14,284 nt of DNA from Actinomycetota bacterium (GCA_003164655.1 PLTW01000032.1:21134-35417); one strand, 5' to 3'. Positions 1 to 7,063 are shown, counted from the stretch's first letter. Notes: generated from the letters alone by a model not told the origin. Numbers and translations: made by a program.

Positions 1-290
1 AGCGCCTGGGTCACGCCGTTGCCGACCGCCGGCAGTCCCACGAGAACGGCCGAGATCACCTCGGCGCGGCTGGCGCCCAGCGACCTGGCGTGCCGGGCGT
101 GGAAGGGCACGCCGCTGGTGAGTCGCGTGGCCGAGAGCACGGCGAGGTAGGCCAGCGCCTCGGTCTTGTCGTCGAGGGCGCTGGCGGCGCCCAGCCGCTG
201 CACCGCCTCCATCCAGGCGCCGGCGTGGGCCGGCGCTTCGTGCAGGAACGCCTGGAAGGCGTCGCTGACGCCGGGCAGATCGTCGCTCAT
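1..290 (-). CDS. AhpD/carboxymuconolactone decarboxylase-like protein (3' end outside window)
   Basis: The first 96 residues are visible and the gene continues beyond base 1. The ATG at 288-290 is preceded by GGAGGG (295-300) with four bases between, so the start is well supported. The fragment is helical. It has a stretch around residues 39-75 (TEALAYLAVLSATRLTSG, then PFHARHARSLGASRAEV) that matches the core of the carboxymuconolactone decarboxylase/AhpD fold: a TRLTSGVPFH turn, then the helix in which AhpD-like proteins read GASxxE. The family includes peroxidase-associated reductases using a CxxC pair and decarboxylases lacking it. No cysteine is visible here; the usual CxxC position reads TSGVPFH. 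A redox role is therefore doubtful and the substrate unknown. The gene is divergent from the LapA-like gene. Family assignment is fairly sure; function is not. Confidence 0.72.
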   Translation of the reverse strand, partial: MSDDLPGVSDAFQAFLHEAPAHAGAWMEAVQRLGAASALDDKTEALAYLAVLSATRLTSGVPFHARHARSLGASRAEVISAVLVGLPAVGNGVTQA

Positions 291-446
291 CGGTCCCTCC
301 CTCGGATCCCTTGCCTTGGGGGGCATCCTACCGGACAGTTGGGCGAGCGCGGCGGCGCGGCCGGCGGCGATCCGGTGATCTGCGCCGCAGTTCCCGGCCA
401 ACAGCGGGTCTGGCATCGTCGTGCCGTATACGTCAGAGTAGTGGGC

Positions 447-746
447 ATGAACGACGACATGGACTGGCGCGACGGCTCGGTGCAGCGCACGCTGCCCGAC
501 GGCGTGGGGCTGGGGTGGTCGCGCTCCCGCGGGCGCCGCCGGCCGCGCCGCCGCGTTCCCTGGGTGCTGCTGGCCGCTCTCGTGTTCATTGCCGTGGGGA
601 TCGTCCTGTGGCTCGAGAACCGGCGCGCGGTGCCCCTGAGGTTCTTCTCGGTGCACGCCACGGCGCCGCTCTGGGTGATCGCCGTCGGCAACCTCGTCCT
701 CGGGCTGATCCTGGGCGCGGCGCTCATGGCCCGCTCGCGGCGCTAG
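447..746 (+). CDS. LapA-domain (DUF1049) small membrane protein
   Basis: This is a 99-residue protein. It begins with a charged, Arg-rich cytoplasmic stretch (about residues 1-38, including RSRGRRRPRRR), followed by a first membrane segment (about 39-56, WVLLAALVFIAVGIVLWL). A short loop with ENRRAVPLRFF comes next, then a second membrane segment (about 72-94, WVIAVGNLVLGLILGAALMA) and a basic end. Two helices joined by a loop of the form xNxxxVxxxFF, with a Gly-rich second helix, is the pattern of the LapA/DUF1049 domain. The proteobacterial namesake acts in lipopolysaccharide assembly. The role in other phyla is unknown, so only the architecture should be taken as established. The ATG at 447 was chosen because it starts just before the charged N-terminus; a GTG at 441 is an alternative. 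It lies 25 bp before the endonuclease III gene on the same strand. Confidence 0.8.
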   Translation: MNDDMDWRDGSVQRTLPDGVGLGWSRSRGRRRPRRRVPWVLLAALVFIAVGIVLWLENRRAVPLRFFSVHATAPLWVIAVGNLVLGLILGAALMARSRR

Positions 747-771
747 CCGCGAGCGGCAGGCCGATCGGCGC

Positions 772-1509
772 GTGGTCGAGCGGGCGTTGCCCCAAGCGGC
801 AGCCGTAACCGGCGGGGCGGCCGGCGCGCCCTCGTCGCCGGCGGGCCGGCGCCGGCGCCTGCGCGCGGTCGTTGCGCGCCTCGACCAAGCCTACGGCCGG
901 CCCACGCTGGCGCCGCGCCTGCCGCCGGTCGGCGAGCTGGTCTACACGGTGCTCTCGCAGAACACCGCCGACGTCAACACCGACCGCACCTACGCCGCGT
1001 TGCGCCGCCGGTTTCCAACCTGGAGCGAGCTGCGCGACGCGCCGGTCGGCGAGGTCGAGAGCGTCATTGCGCCCGGCGGGCTGTCGCACGTCAAGGCACC
1101 GCGCATCGTCAAGATCCTCGAAGCGCTCAGCCCGGGCGGCGGCGAGCCCGATCTCAGCGCGCTCGACGATCTGGACGACGACGAGGCGCTCTCGTTCCTG
1201 CAGAGCCTGCCCGGGGTGGGGCCCAAGACGGCCGCCTGCGTGCTGCTGTTCGCTTTGGGGCGGCCGGCGATGCCGGTCGACACTCACGTGCACCGCGTGG
1301 CCGGCCGCCTCGGTCTGCTCGACCCCGGCGTCGGCGCCGAGGCGGCCCACGGCGTGCTGACCGCGATGGCCGGCCCCGCAGCGGCCGACATCTATGCCGC
1401 CCACGTCGACCTGGTACGCCACGGGCGGCGCGTCTGCCACGCGCGCCGACCGGCCTGCGACGGCTGCCCGCTGTCCGGCATCTGCCCGAGCGCGGGCTCG
1501 TTTTCGTAG
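772..1509 (+). CDS. nth: Endonuclease III-type DNA glycosylase/AP lyase
   Basis: This is a base-excision repair enzyme that removes oxidised pyrimidines and cleaves the abasic site. In the 245-residue product the helix-hairpin-helix reads LPGVGPKTAACVL (about 146-158), with the catalytic lysine at K152. The catalytic aspartate is D170 in PVDTHVHRV. The C-terminal cysteines C222, C229, C232 and C238 have exactly the C-x6-C-x2-C-x5-C spacing of the [4Fe-4S] cluster. The early LSQNTADVNT motif (61-70) is also typical. All key residues are present, so the protein should be active. The first 25 or so residues are Ala/Gly-rich and not conserved. The GTG at 772 has only a weak upstream ribosome site, so the true start could lie slightly downstream. 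It is packed between the LapA-like gene and the 51-residue ORF and is probably co-transcribed with them. Confidence 0.93.
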   Translation: MVERALPQAAAVTGGAAGAPSSPAGRRRRLRAVVARLDQAYGRPTLAPRLPPVGELVYTVLSQNTADVNTDRTYAALRRRFPTWSELRDAPVGEVESVIAPGGLSHVKAPRIVKILEALSPGGGEPDLSALDDLDDDEALSFLQSLPGVGPKTAACVLLFALGRPAMPVDTHVHRVAGRLGLLDPGVGAEAAHGVLTAMAGPAAADIYAAHVDLVRHGRRVCHARRPACDGCPLSGICPSAGSFS

Positions 1510-1535
1510 CGCCGCTGCGGGGTAGGACGGTAGGC

Positions 1536-1691
1536 ATGACGAAGCTCAGAAACGAATTCCCCAAGAGCGAGTGGAAGCACTGTTGCGGCAAGGGCTGCAA
1601 GAAGTGCGCCATCCACAACGCCTACCTCGATGCCTACGGCAAGAAGGTCGGCGAGAAGAAGTTCGCCAAGGACCACGACAAGATGCACTGA
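1536..1691 (+). CDS. Small Cys/Lys-rich protein (CCGxGCxxC), function unknown
   Basis: A 51-residue ORF starts at ATG 1536 and ends with TGA at 1689-1691, 26 bp after nth. A weak GGTAGG lies upstream. It is strongly basic, with about 12 lysines, and carries a compact cysteine cluster, HCCGKGCKKC (about residues 15-24), followed by AIHNAYLDAYGKK. The codons are ordinary for this genome. Its Lys/Asn/Tyr-rich composition differs clearly from chance ORFs here, which are Arg/Ala/Pro-rich, so it is probably a real gene. The CCGxGCxxC pattern resembles the short oxidoreductase-like (OXLD1-type) motif CCGxGCxxC, which suggests a metal or Fe-S site. This is a pattern resemblance only; no family was confirmed. 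It may share the nth transcript. Confidence 0.62.
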   Translation: MTKLRNEFPKSEWKHCCGKGCKKCAIHNAYLDAYGKKVGEKKFAKDHDKMH

Positions 1692-1824
1692 GGCGCGCCG
1701 CCGCCGCCCGGTGGCCGTGTGGCGGCCTTGGCGCCGGCTTGGTCTGTCGCGTCCCGGTCTTGCGCGTCGTGGCTCCGGCGCGGCTTGGCCTCGGCGCGGC
1801 TTGGCCTCTCGTCCGGTCTCGCCG
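1692..1824. other. Convergent intergenic gap with a 16-bp tandem duplication
   Basis: This gap lies between the 3' ends of the 51-residue ORF (plus) and ppk2 (minus). It is skewed to G/C and contains GGCGCGGCTTGGCCTC twice in direct tandem (1777-1792 and 1793-1808), with looser relatives just upstream. A small inverted repeat (GGCC at 1713-1716 and 1724-1727) has no following T-run. I see no convincing intrinsic terminator for either gene, although a bidirectional terminator would be expected in a gap like this. Confidence 0.5.
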
Positions 1825-2652
1825 CTAGAAGATCTCCGGTACGAATGTCTGGTTCTCGTAGGGCGGGCGCATGTAGCCCTTGTCCTCGCGGCGCGGCGGC
1901 AGCTTGAACGGCTTGGGCGTGAGGTCCTCGTAGGGGATGACGCTCAGCAGGTGAGAAATGACGTTGAGCCGGGCGCGCTTTTTGTCGTCGGAGTTGACCA
2001 CAAACCAGGGCGAGCGTTTCGTGTCGGTGTAGTGGAACATCTCGTCTTTGGCCCGCGAGTATTCGACCCACTTGTCCCAGCTCTCGAGGTCCATCTCCGA
2101 GATCTTCCAGCGCTTGGTGGGGTCCTGGATGCGGTCCTTGAAGCGCCGCTCCTGTTCTTCGTCGCTGACGCTGAACCAGTACTTCACCAGGATGATGCCG
2201 CTGCGGATGAGCATCTCCTCGAACGGCGGACAGGAGCGAAAGAACTCGTTTACCTCGTCTTCGGTGCAGAAGCCCATGACGCGCTCGACCCCGGGCCGGT
2301 TGTACCAGGAGCGGTCGAAGATCACCCACTCGCCGGCGGCCGGCAGGTGGGAGATGTAGCGCTGAAAGTACCACTCGGTCTTCTCGCGCTCGGTCGGCAC
2401 GCCCAGCGCGACCACGCGCACGGCGCGCGGGTTCAGCGACTCGGTGACCCGCTTGATGGTGCCGCCCTTGCCGGCCGCGTCGCGGCCTTCGAAGATGGTG
2501 ACCACCTTGAGGCGCCGGGCCCTGATCCATTCCTGCAGCTTGACGAGCTCGATCTGCAGCTTGCCGAGCTGTTTGAGGTACGTGTCGTCGTCGAGCTTCT
2601 TGCGCTGTTTGGGCTCGATGTCGCCCATGTCGTCGGTCTTGTCGGGTGACAC
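1825..2652 (-). CDS. ppk2: Polyphosphate kinase 2, class I-like
   Basis: PPK2 transfers the terminal phosphate of polyP to nucleoside diphosphates (or the reverse), regenerating NTPs from stored polyP. The 275-residue product has Walker A as FEGRDAAGKGG (54-64) and the Walker B-type DRSWYNR (113-119). Family blocks GVERVMGFC (121-129), RWKISEMDLESW (181-192) and the C-terminal DDKKRARLN (222-230) are all present. One complete kinase domain of about 275 residues fits class I PPK2. Whether ADP, GDP or another NDP is preferred cannot be read from sequence. GTG 2652 was chosen because GGAGGG (2659-2664) lies six bases upstream; an open frame continues to 2838 but its sequence is not conserved. 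The gene is divergent from ppx, so polyP use and degradation may share a control region. Confidence 0.95.
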   Translation of the reverse strand: MSPDKTDDMGDIEPKQRKKLDDDTYLKQLGKLQIELVKLQEWIRARRLKVVTIFEGRDAAGKGGTIKRVTESLNPRAVRVVALGVPTEREKTEWYFQRYISHLPAAGEWVIFDRSWYNRPGVERVMGFCTEDEVNEFFRSCPPFEEMLIRSGIILVKYWFSVSDEEQERRFKDRIQDPTKRWKISEMDLESWDKWVEYSRAKDEMFHYTDTKRSPWFVVNSDDKKRARLNVISHLLSVIPYEDLTPKPFKLPPRREDKGYMRPPYENQTFVPEIF

Positions 2653-2885
2653 TTGCGTCCCTCCGTCGCTCGCGGCCGCAGTCGAGCTGCCTCGTCGTGC
2701 ACGAAACGCTAGTGTACGCCACGAGCGGGCGCCGCGACACGTTGCCCGGCGGGCGGGACCCGTCGGCGCAGGCCGACTGGCGAGCACGGGTCGTTGTGGG
2801 TAAGGGCGACCGGGACCGGTCGTCTCGGGGGCGGCCATCCCTCGCGGCGTTGGCGGCGGGCGGCGGGGGGGATAGGGTGGAGACG
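2653..2885. promoter_or_regulatory. Divergent ppk2/ppx control region
   Basis: This 233-bp gap separates the start codons of ppk2 (minus) and ppx (plus) and must hold promoters for both. The best visible candidate for ppk2 is TACACT on the minus strand (2711-2716 on plus), 59 bases upstream of its start; the -35 region 17 bases further up is a poor match. I see no clear sigma-70-type promoter for ppx and no recognisable Pho box. Specific promoter positions are weak; only the role as a shared regulatory region is firm. Confidence 0.4.
2659..2664 (-). promoter_or_regulatory. Ribosome binding site deciding the ppk2 GTG start
   Basis: On the minus strand GGAGGG ends six bases before GTG 2652. 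This is the only strong Shine-Dalgarno match in the area. It favours the GTG over the upstream in-frame start near 2838 and the internal ATG nine codons in. Confidence 0.7.
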
Positions 2886-4622
2886 ATGATGGTCTTCGAG
2901 GGCGACAACGACGGCGGTGGGAGCGGCGGCGACGGCCACGTCGTCGGCTTCATCGACATCGGTACCAACTCGGTGCGGCTCATGCTCGTGCGCATCTCGG
3001 CCAGGCGGACCTACCAGGTGATCAACCTGCAGCGCGAGGTCGTGCGTCTGGGCGAGGAGGAGTTCGCCGACCACCTGCTGCGGGCCGCGGCGATCGAGCG
3101 CGCCGTGCTCGTCTGCCGCTCGTTCGCCGGCCTCGCCCGCAGTCACGGCGCCGACGAGATCGTCGCCGTGGCTACCTCTGCGACCCGCGAGGCGCGCAAC
3201 CAGAACACGTTCGTGGCACGCCTGCGCGACGAGGCCGGACTCGACGTGCGCGTCGTGTCCGGCCGCGAAGAGGCGCGTCTCATCTACCTGGGTGTGCAGA
3301 GTCGGGTAGAGCTCGGCGAGCGCATCGCTTTCTGCCTCGACATCGGCGGCGGCAGCACCGAGGTGATCGTGGGCGACGCTCGCCGGCACCTGTTTCTCGA
3401 CAGCCTGCCGCTGGGCGCCGTGCGTCTGGCCGGCGATCCCAGCCTGCCCGACGTCTCCGGCCGGGTGAGCGGCGACGACTACCTGCGGCTGCAGCGCGCC
3501 GTGCGCCTGGCGTCGGTGCACGCCGTCGCGGCCGTGCGCGGGTTCGACATCGACGTCGCCTACGGCACATCGGGGACGGCGCGCAACGTGGCGGCGGTGG
3601 CCGCCCGGGTGCTGCACGACCGCGAACCTCAGCGCGACGAGACGGCGAGTCTCGCCGACGTGCGCAAGGTGGTCAGGCTGCTGCGCGGCATGTCGCTCGA
3701 CGAACGCCGCCGGGTGCCGGGCCTGAACCCCGACCGCGCCGACATCGTCATCGCCGGCGCGGTCGTGCTCGAGACGCTGATGACCGACCTCGGACTGCCC
3801 GCCGTGACGGCCCTGACCGAGTGCGGGCTGCGCGACGGGCTGCTCATGGACTACCTGTCGCGCAGCCCGCACGCGGCCCTGGTACACGAGCTCACCGTGC
3901 GCGAGCGCAGCGTCCTGCGGCTGGTGCGGGCCTGCGGCGCCGACGAAGCCCACGCCCGCCACGTCGCGCGCCTGGCACTCGAGCTGTTCGACAGCTCACG
4001 GAAGGCCGGCTTTCACGGGCTCGGCGACCAGGAGCGCGAGCTGCTCGACTACACGGCCCTGCTGCACGACGTCGGCACCTTCGTGTCGTACCCCGACCAT
4101 CACGTGCACTCGGCCTATCTCATCGCTAACGCCGATCTGCTGGGCTTCGATCAGCGTGAGATCGCCGTCATGGCGGCTACCGCCCTGTTCCACCGCAAGG
4201 CGGCACCGGCCGTGCGCTTCCCCGCCTACGCGCGCCTCGACGGCCCCGACAGAAAGACCGTCAGCGCGCTGGCCAACCTGCTGCGACTGGCCGAGCGCCT
4301 CGACCGCAGCCACGGCGCCGTCGTGCGCCACGCGCGCCTCGTGGCCGACGGCCGGCGCGCGCTCACGCTGAAGCTGGTGACCAACGGTCCGGCGCAGCTC
4401 GAGCTGTGGGGTCTCGAGAACCGGCGCGTCTCGATGCAGAAGGCGATGGGCCGCCGGCTCACCGTCGCAGTCGAGACCGATCCGGGCGCCGGCGAGGCGG
4501 CCGAAAGCGGTGCGACGCCGGCTGCGGGCTCCGGGCGACGCGCTTTGGGCGGCGCCCCGCCGGCTCCGGGCGACGCGCCCGCTGTTACAGCTCGCCGACG
4601 ACCCTCGCCAGACGACGGCTGA
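2886..4622 (+). CDS. ppx: Exopolyphosphatase, Ppx/GppA family with C-terminal HD-like domain
   Basis: The product releases phosphate from polyP ends and may also hydrolyse pppGpp. It has 578 residues. The ASKHA-fold phosphate loop reads GFIDIGTNSVRLML (about 21-34). The catalytic-glutamate block is SGREEARLIY (125-134), and the second phosphate loop is LDIGGGSTEV (151-160). The C-terminal part contains LLHDVG with H394 and D395, then HHVHSAYLI, an HD-type helical domain as in long exopolyphosphatases; the short actinobacterial Ppx1 type lacks it. The last 50 or so residues are Ala/Gly/Pro-rich and look non-conserved. ATG 2886 is followed directly by ATG 2889; a GGTGGAG just upstream suits either. 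The gene is divergent from ppk2. Its last 38 bases overlap the 3' end of the oppositely oriented CHAD gene. Confidence 0.93.
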   Translation: MMVFEGDNDGGGSGGDGHVVGFIDIGTNSVRLMLVRISARRTYQVINLQREVVRLGEEEFADHLLRAAAIERAVLVCRSFAGLARSHGADEIVAVATSATREARNQNTFVARLRDEAGLDVRVVSGREEARLIYLGVQSRVELGERIAFCLDIGGGSTEVIVGDARRHLFLDSLPLGAVRLAGDPSLPDVSGRVSGDDYLRLQRAVRLASVHAVAAVRGFDIDVAYGTSGTARNVAAVAARVLHDREPQRDETASLADVRKVVRLLRGMSLDERRRVPGLNPDRADIVIAGAVVLETLMTDLGLPAVTALTECGLRDGLLMDYLSRSPHAALVHELTVRERSVLRLVRACGADEAHARHVARLALELFDSSRKAGFHGLGDQERELLDYTALLHDVGTFVSYPDHHVHSAYLIANADLLGFDQREIAVMAATALFHRKAAPAVRFPAYARLDGPDRKTVSALANLLRLAERLDRSHGAVVRHARLVADGRRALTLKLVTNGPAQLELWGLENRRVSMQKAMGRRLTVAVETDPGAGEAAESGATPAAGSGRRALGGAPPAPGDAPAVTARRRPSPDDG

Positions 4623-5052
4623 AGCCGTCGCCGCGGATCTGCGTCCACATCTCGGGGAAGGTGTCGACGAGGTGGTTGAGCTCCTCCTGGCGGGCGGCGA
4701 GGTAGGCGGCCACCCCGGGCGCGACGATCATCGTCATCGCGCTGCGCACGTTGCTGGCCGGTGGCTGCCAGTCGCCCCACGTGAGGAAGTTGCGCAGAAC
4801 GGTGCAGGTCACGACGGCGTCCTGCAGGTCGCCGAGATGGTCCTGCATGGCCTTGGTGGCGCCGATCAGGGGCTTCGCGTCGGGTCCCAGGACCTCCTCG
4901 AAGAACTCGAACGTGTAGCGCAGGCCCTTGCCGGCGATCCGCAGTCTATGGAAACGCACGAGCGGCGTGTCGTGGCCGGTGATGACGTCGTCGTAGGCCC
5001 AGACCGCGGCGACGCGGTCGTAGAGCACGGCCGGCAAGACGTGGGCGACGCG
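4585..5052 (-). pseudogene. C-terminal half of the CHAD domain, separated by a frameshift
   Basis: This fragment of about 155 residues runs from near 5052 to the TAA at 4585-4587. It has the hallmarks of the second half of a CHAD domain: TPLVRFHRLRIAGKGLRYTFEFFEEVLG (the conserved HxLRxxxKxLRYxxEFF block), then KAMQDHLGDLQDAVVT. It follows directly on the first half encoded in the neighbouring frame by 4866-6560. Only TTG 5037 or GTG 5025 could start it separately, and neither has a ribosome site. It is therefore best read as the continuation of the upstream gene after a one-base deletion, not as an independent gene. If the deletion is a sequencing error, the intact protein would be about 658 residues. 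Confidence 0.85.
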
Positions 5053-6560
5053 GTGCGGGCGTGATCGCGGCGCTCCTGCCAGACGGCGAGCAGGGGGTCG
5101 AGGTCGTGGCGGCGCTGGTCGGGCAGCGAGTCCAGATAGCGCATCGTCTTTTCGTGGAAGACGTCGAGGTCGCGCACGGCGCCCAGCACGCGGCCGGTGC
5201 GGCGCAGTCCGCGGTCTACCGGCCGTATCGCGGCGGCGTCGAGGTAGGGTTCGAACACGCGCAGGGCGGCGCGCATGCGGCGTGTGGCGACCCTCATCAC
5301 GTGGAGCTCTTCGGGGTCGTCGCCCTGGCGCGTGCCGCTTTCGTGCTCGAGCATGCGCTGCAGATGAAAACGCAGCGTCTTGAAGGCCGCCTCGGCCATC
5401 GTGTCGGATGCCCGGATGCCCGGGCGCGTCGGGCGCTTGGCGCGTTCGTCGGCCGTCGTGGCCGCCGCCCCGGCGGCGGCCACCGGGCTGGCCGTCGCCG
5501 GCGTTGCCGCCGTTGCCGCCGGCGTCGTGTCGGCGGCCTTGCGCTTGCGCTTTGCTTTGGTCGGCGCCTTGGCGGGCGCCTGGGCCGGCGGCGCCTTGGC
5601 GGGCGCCGCCACCGCTGGCTCCGCCGCCGGGTGCGCGGGGCGCTCCGCGGCTCCGGCGACCAGGCGCCTGGGAAAGATCGCCAGGCCTTCGTGGCGGAAG
5701 CGGTTGAGCCAGTAGCGCACGGTGCGCGGGGCCATGCCGACGCGGGCGGCGGCCTCGCGCTGCAGGGCGCCTTCGTGCAGGGCGAGCAGCAGGTGCGCGC
5801 GGCGGCCCACGGTGTCGGTACGCCGGGCGATACGGGCCAGCAGACGCTCCTCGTCGGCGGTGAGCAGGCCGGCGGGCGCGGCCGTGGCGGCGAGCGCGGC
5901 CAGGGCGCGCTCGAACTTTGACAGCGGCTGCGGTGTCAGGGCGAAGTCGCGCTGCAGGGCGCCGGCGATGACCGCGAGATCGGCCTCGGCGCCGGCGCCC
6001 TTGAGTTCGACCTCGACCTCGTGCTGGGCCGGCAGGGGACCGGCGCCGGCCACGATCGTCAGCGTGTCGAGCGAGAGCTCGGCGACTGGGCGGCCGTCTT
6101 TGGACACGGTGCGCAGGACCCGGATCTGACGCAGCTCGACCAGCGGCGCCAGCGCCTGCCCGCGCGTCGCCGAAAGCACGCGCTCACGGACCTCGCCGGC
6201 CGGCCACGCTGCCGGCGGGGCGCCGGCGGCGAGGCTGGCCGGCAGCTCGATCTCCCACTCGTCGCGGCGGTGGATGGCGCCGGCCCCGGGGCCGGTGTGC
6301 GCCCGGCCGGCGACGGCCTGGTCGCCGCTTGCGGGGGCGCCGCCGCGGCTCTTGACCGTGATGACGACGCGGTCGCCGCGGTCGCGACGCCGGCAGACCA
6401 GGCCGGCGGCCTGCAGGGCGTAGTCGTCGGTATCGAGATAGGTGTCGGACATCGCCACGACCTCGTGGCCGGCGATCTCATGGCCGGCGAGCTCGGCGAG
6501 CTCGCCGAGTCGCTCGAGCGTGGCCGCGTCGGGGGCGCTGAACTTGGCCTCTATCTCCAT
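4866..6560 (-). CDS. CYTH-HTH-CHAD fusion protein (frame breaks within CHAD)
   Basis: CYTH domains bind and often hydrolyse triphosphates or polyP; CHAD domains bind polyP and can target proteins to polyP granules. Residues 1-220 are CYTH: the start is EIEAKF (ExExK motif), with YLDTDDYALQAAGLVCRRR following, and later acidic EVEVELK. Residues about 233-298 are an unusual insertion resembling an IS630/Homeodomain-type helix-turn-helix: RRAHLLLAL, REAAARVGMAPRTVRYWLNRF. Residues about 301-385 are an Ala/Pro/Lys-rich linker (KAPTKAKRKRKA). CHAD begins near 386, with ELHVMRVATRRMRAALRVFEPYL and VLGAVRDLDVF. After about residue 501 the frame reads nonsense to a stop at 4866, while the true CHAD sequence continues in another frame (4585-5052). 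ATG 6560 follows AAGGTGA and lies 10 bp after the sixA stop, so the two are co-transcribed. Confidence 0.9.
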   Translation of the reverse strand: MEIEAKFSAPDAATLERLGELAELAGHEIAGHEVVAMSDTYLDTDDYALQAAGLVCRRRDRGDRVVITVKSRGGAPASGDQAVAGRAHTGPGAGAIHRRDEWEIELPASLAAGAPPAAWPAGEVRERVLSATRGQALAPLVELRQIRVLRTVSKDGRPVAELSLDTLTIVAGAGPLPAQHEVEVELKGAGAEADLAVIAGALQRDFALTPQPLSKFERALAALAATAAPAGLLTADEERLLARIARRTDTVGRRAHLLLALHEGALQREAAARVGMAPRTVRYWLNRFRHEGLAIFPRRLVAGAAERPAHPAAEPAVAAPAKAPPAQAPAKAPTKAKRKRKAADTTPAATAATPATASPVAAAGAAATTADERAKRPTRPGIRASDTMAEAAFKTLRFHLQRMLEHESGTRQGDDPEELHVMRVATRRMRAALRVFEPYLDAAAIRPVDRGLRRTGRVLGAVRDLDVFHEKTMRYLDSLPDQRRHDLDPLLAVWQERRDHARTASPTSCRPCSTTASPRSGPTTTSSPATTRRSCVSIDCGSPARACATRSSSSRRSWDPTRSP

Positions 6561-6570
6561 GATCTGCACG

Positions 6571-7050
6571 TCACCTTTCGTGGGCGAAGATGCGCGGCGG
6601 CAGCAGCCAGACGAGCGCTCCGCGCATGGTCTGTTCGTCGAGGTCGACGCGGGCGACGGCCGCCTTCTTGACGACCACTGTGCCGCCGGTGATCTGCGCG
6701 ATGGTCGCGCTGAAGTCGGGTTCGTGGCCGACCAGCATGAGGCTCCGGGCTCCGGCGTGCTCGGCGACGATGGCTGCGAGCCCCTTGCGGTCGAGGCCAT
6801 GCGCCAGGCGCTCGTCGTCGACAAGCCTGTCGGCGCAGCCGAGCGTGTCGGCGGCGATCTCGGCCGTCTGGCGCGCCCGCGTCAACGGGCTCGTCAGCAC
6901 GGCATCGACGCTCAGCCCCGACCGGGCCAGCAGTCCGGCGGCCTGGGCCACGACGGCGCGGCCGTCGCTGGTCAGAGGGCGTTCGCCGTCGGGTCCCTGC
7001 CACTCGGTCCTCGAGCCCGCCGGGCCGTGGCGGAAGAAGATGAGCTGCAA
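6571..7050 (-). CDS. sixA: SixA-like phosphohistidine phosphatase (histidine phosphatase superfamily)
   Basis: SixA enzymes remove phosphate from phosphohistidine in signalling or phosphotransfer proteins. The 159-residue product starts QLIFFRHGPA, with the catalytic RHG at R7-H8-G9. It continues with TSDGRAVVAQAAGLL, SPLTRARQTAE (the second arginine block) and LMLVGHEPDFS (the second catalytic histidine). All expected residues are present, and the length equals that of E. coli SixA (about 160). TTG 7050 is chosen because it begins exactly at the phosphatase strand and GGGAGGG (7055-7061) precedes it; the frame stays open further upstream but antisense to ppk1. It starts 13 bp after the ppk1 stop and ends 10 bp before the CYTH-CHAD start. 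Its place inside a polyP operon suggests a substrate there, possibly phosphohistidine-PPK1; this is inference. Confidence 0.88.
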   Translation of the reverse strand: MQLIFFRHGPAGSRTEWQGPDGERPLTSDGRAVVAQAAGLLARSGLSVDAVLTSPLTRARQTAEIAADTLGCADRLVDDERLAHGLDRKGLAAIVAEHAGARSLMLVGHEPDFSATIAQITGGTVVVKKAAVARVDLDEQTMRGALVWLLPPRIFAHER

Positions 7051-7054
7051 GGGA

Positions 7055-7061
7055 CCCTCCC
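7055..7061 (-). promoter_or_regulatory. Ribosome binding site supporting the sixA TTG start
   Basis: GGGAGGG on the minus strand lies four bases upstream of TTG 7050 and directly after the ppk1 stop at 7064-7066. No ATG or GTG lies near the conserved start of the domain, so this site is the main reason for accepting a TTG start. Confidence 0.65.
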
Positions 7062-7063
7062 GT

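Noticed and set aside
1713..1727. A GGCC/GGCC inverted repeat as a terminator between the 51-residue ORF and ppk2
   Set aside because: The stem is only four base pairs with no T-run on either strand.
2709..3962. A 417-codon minus-strand frame antisense to ppx
   Set aside because: It has a His/Gln/Ala/Val-rich composition typical of antisense frames here, while ppx on the other strand is unambiguous.
4585..5037. The CHAD C-terminal frame as a separate gene starting at TTG 5037
   Set aside because: It has no ribosome site and begins in the middle of a CHAD helix. Its sequence directly continues the upstream frame after adding one base.
5040..5070. Programmed -1 ribosomal frameshifting in the CHAD gene
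   Set aside because: The codons at the switch (GCC CGC ACC GCG) contain no slippery heptamer, and I see no obvious downstream pseudoknot. A base deletion is simpler.
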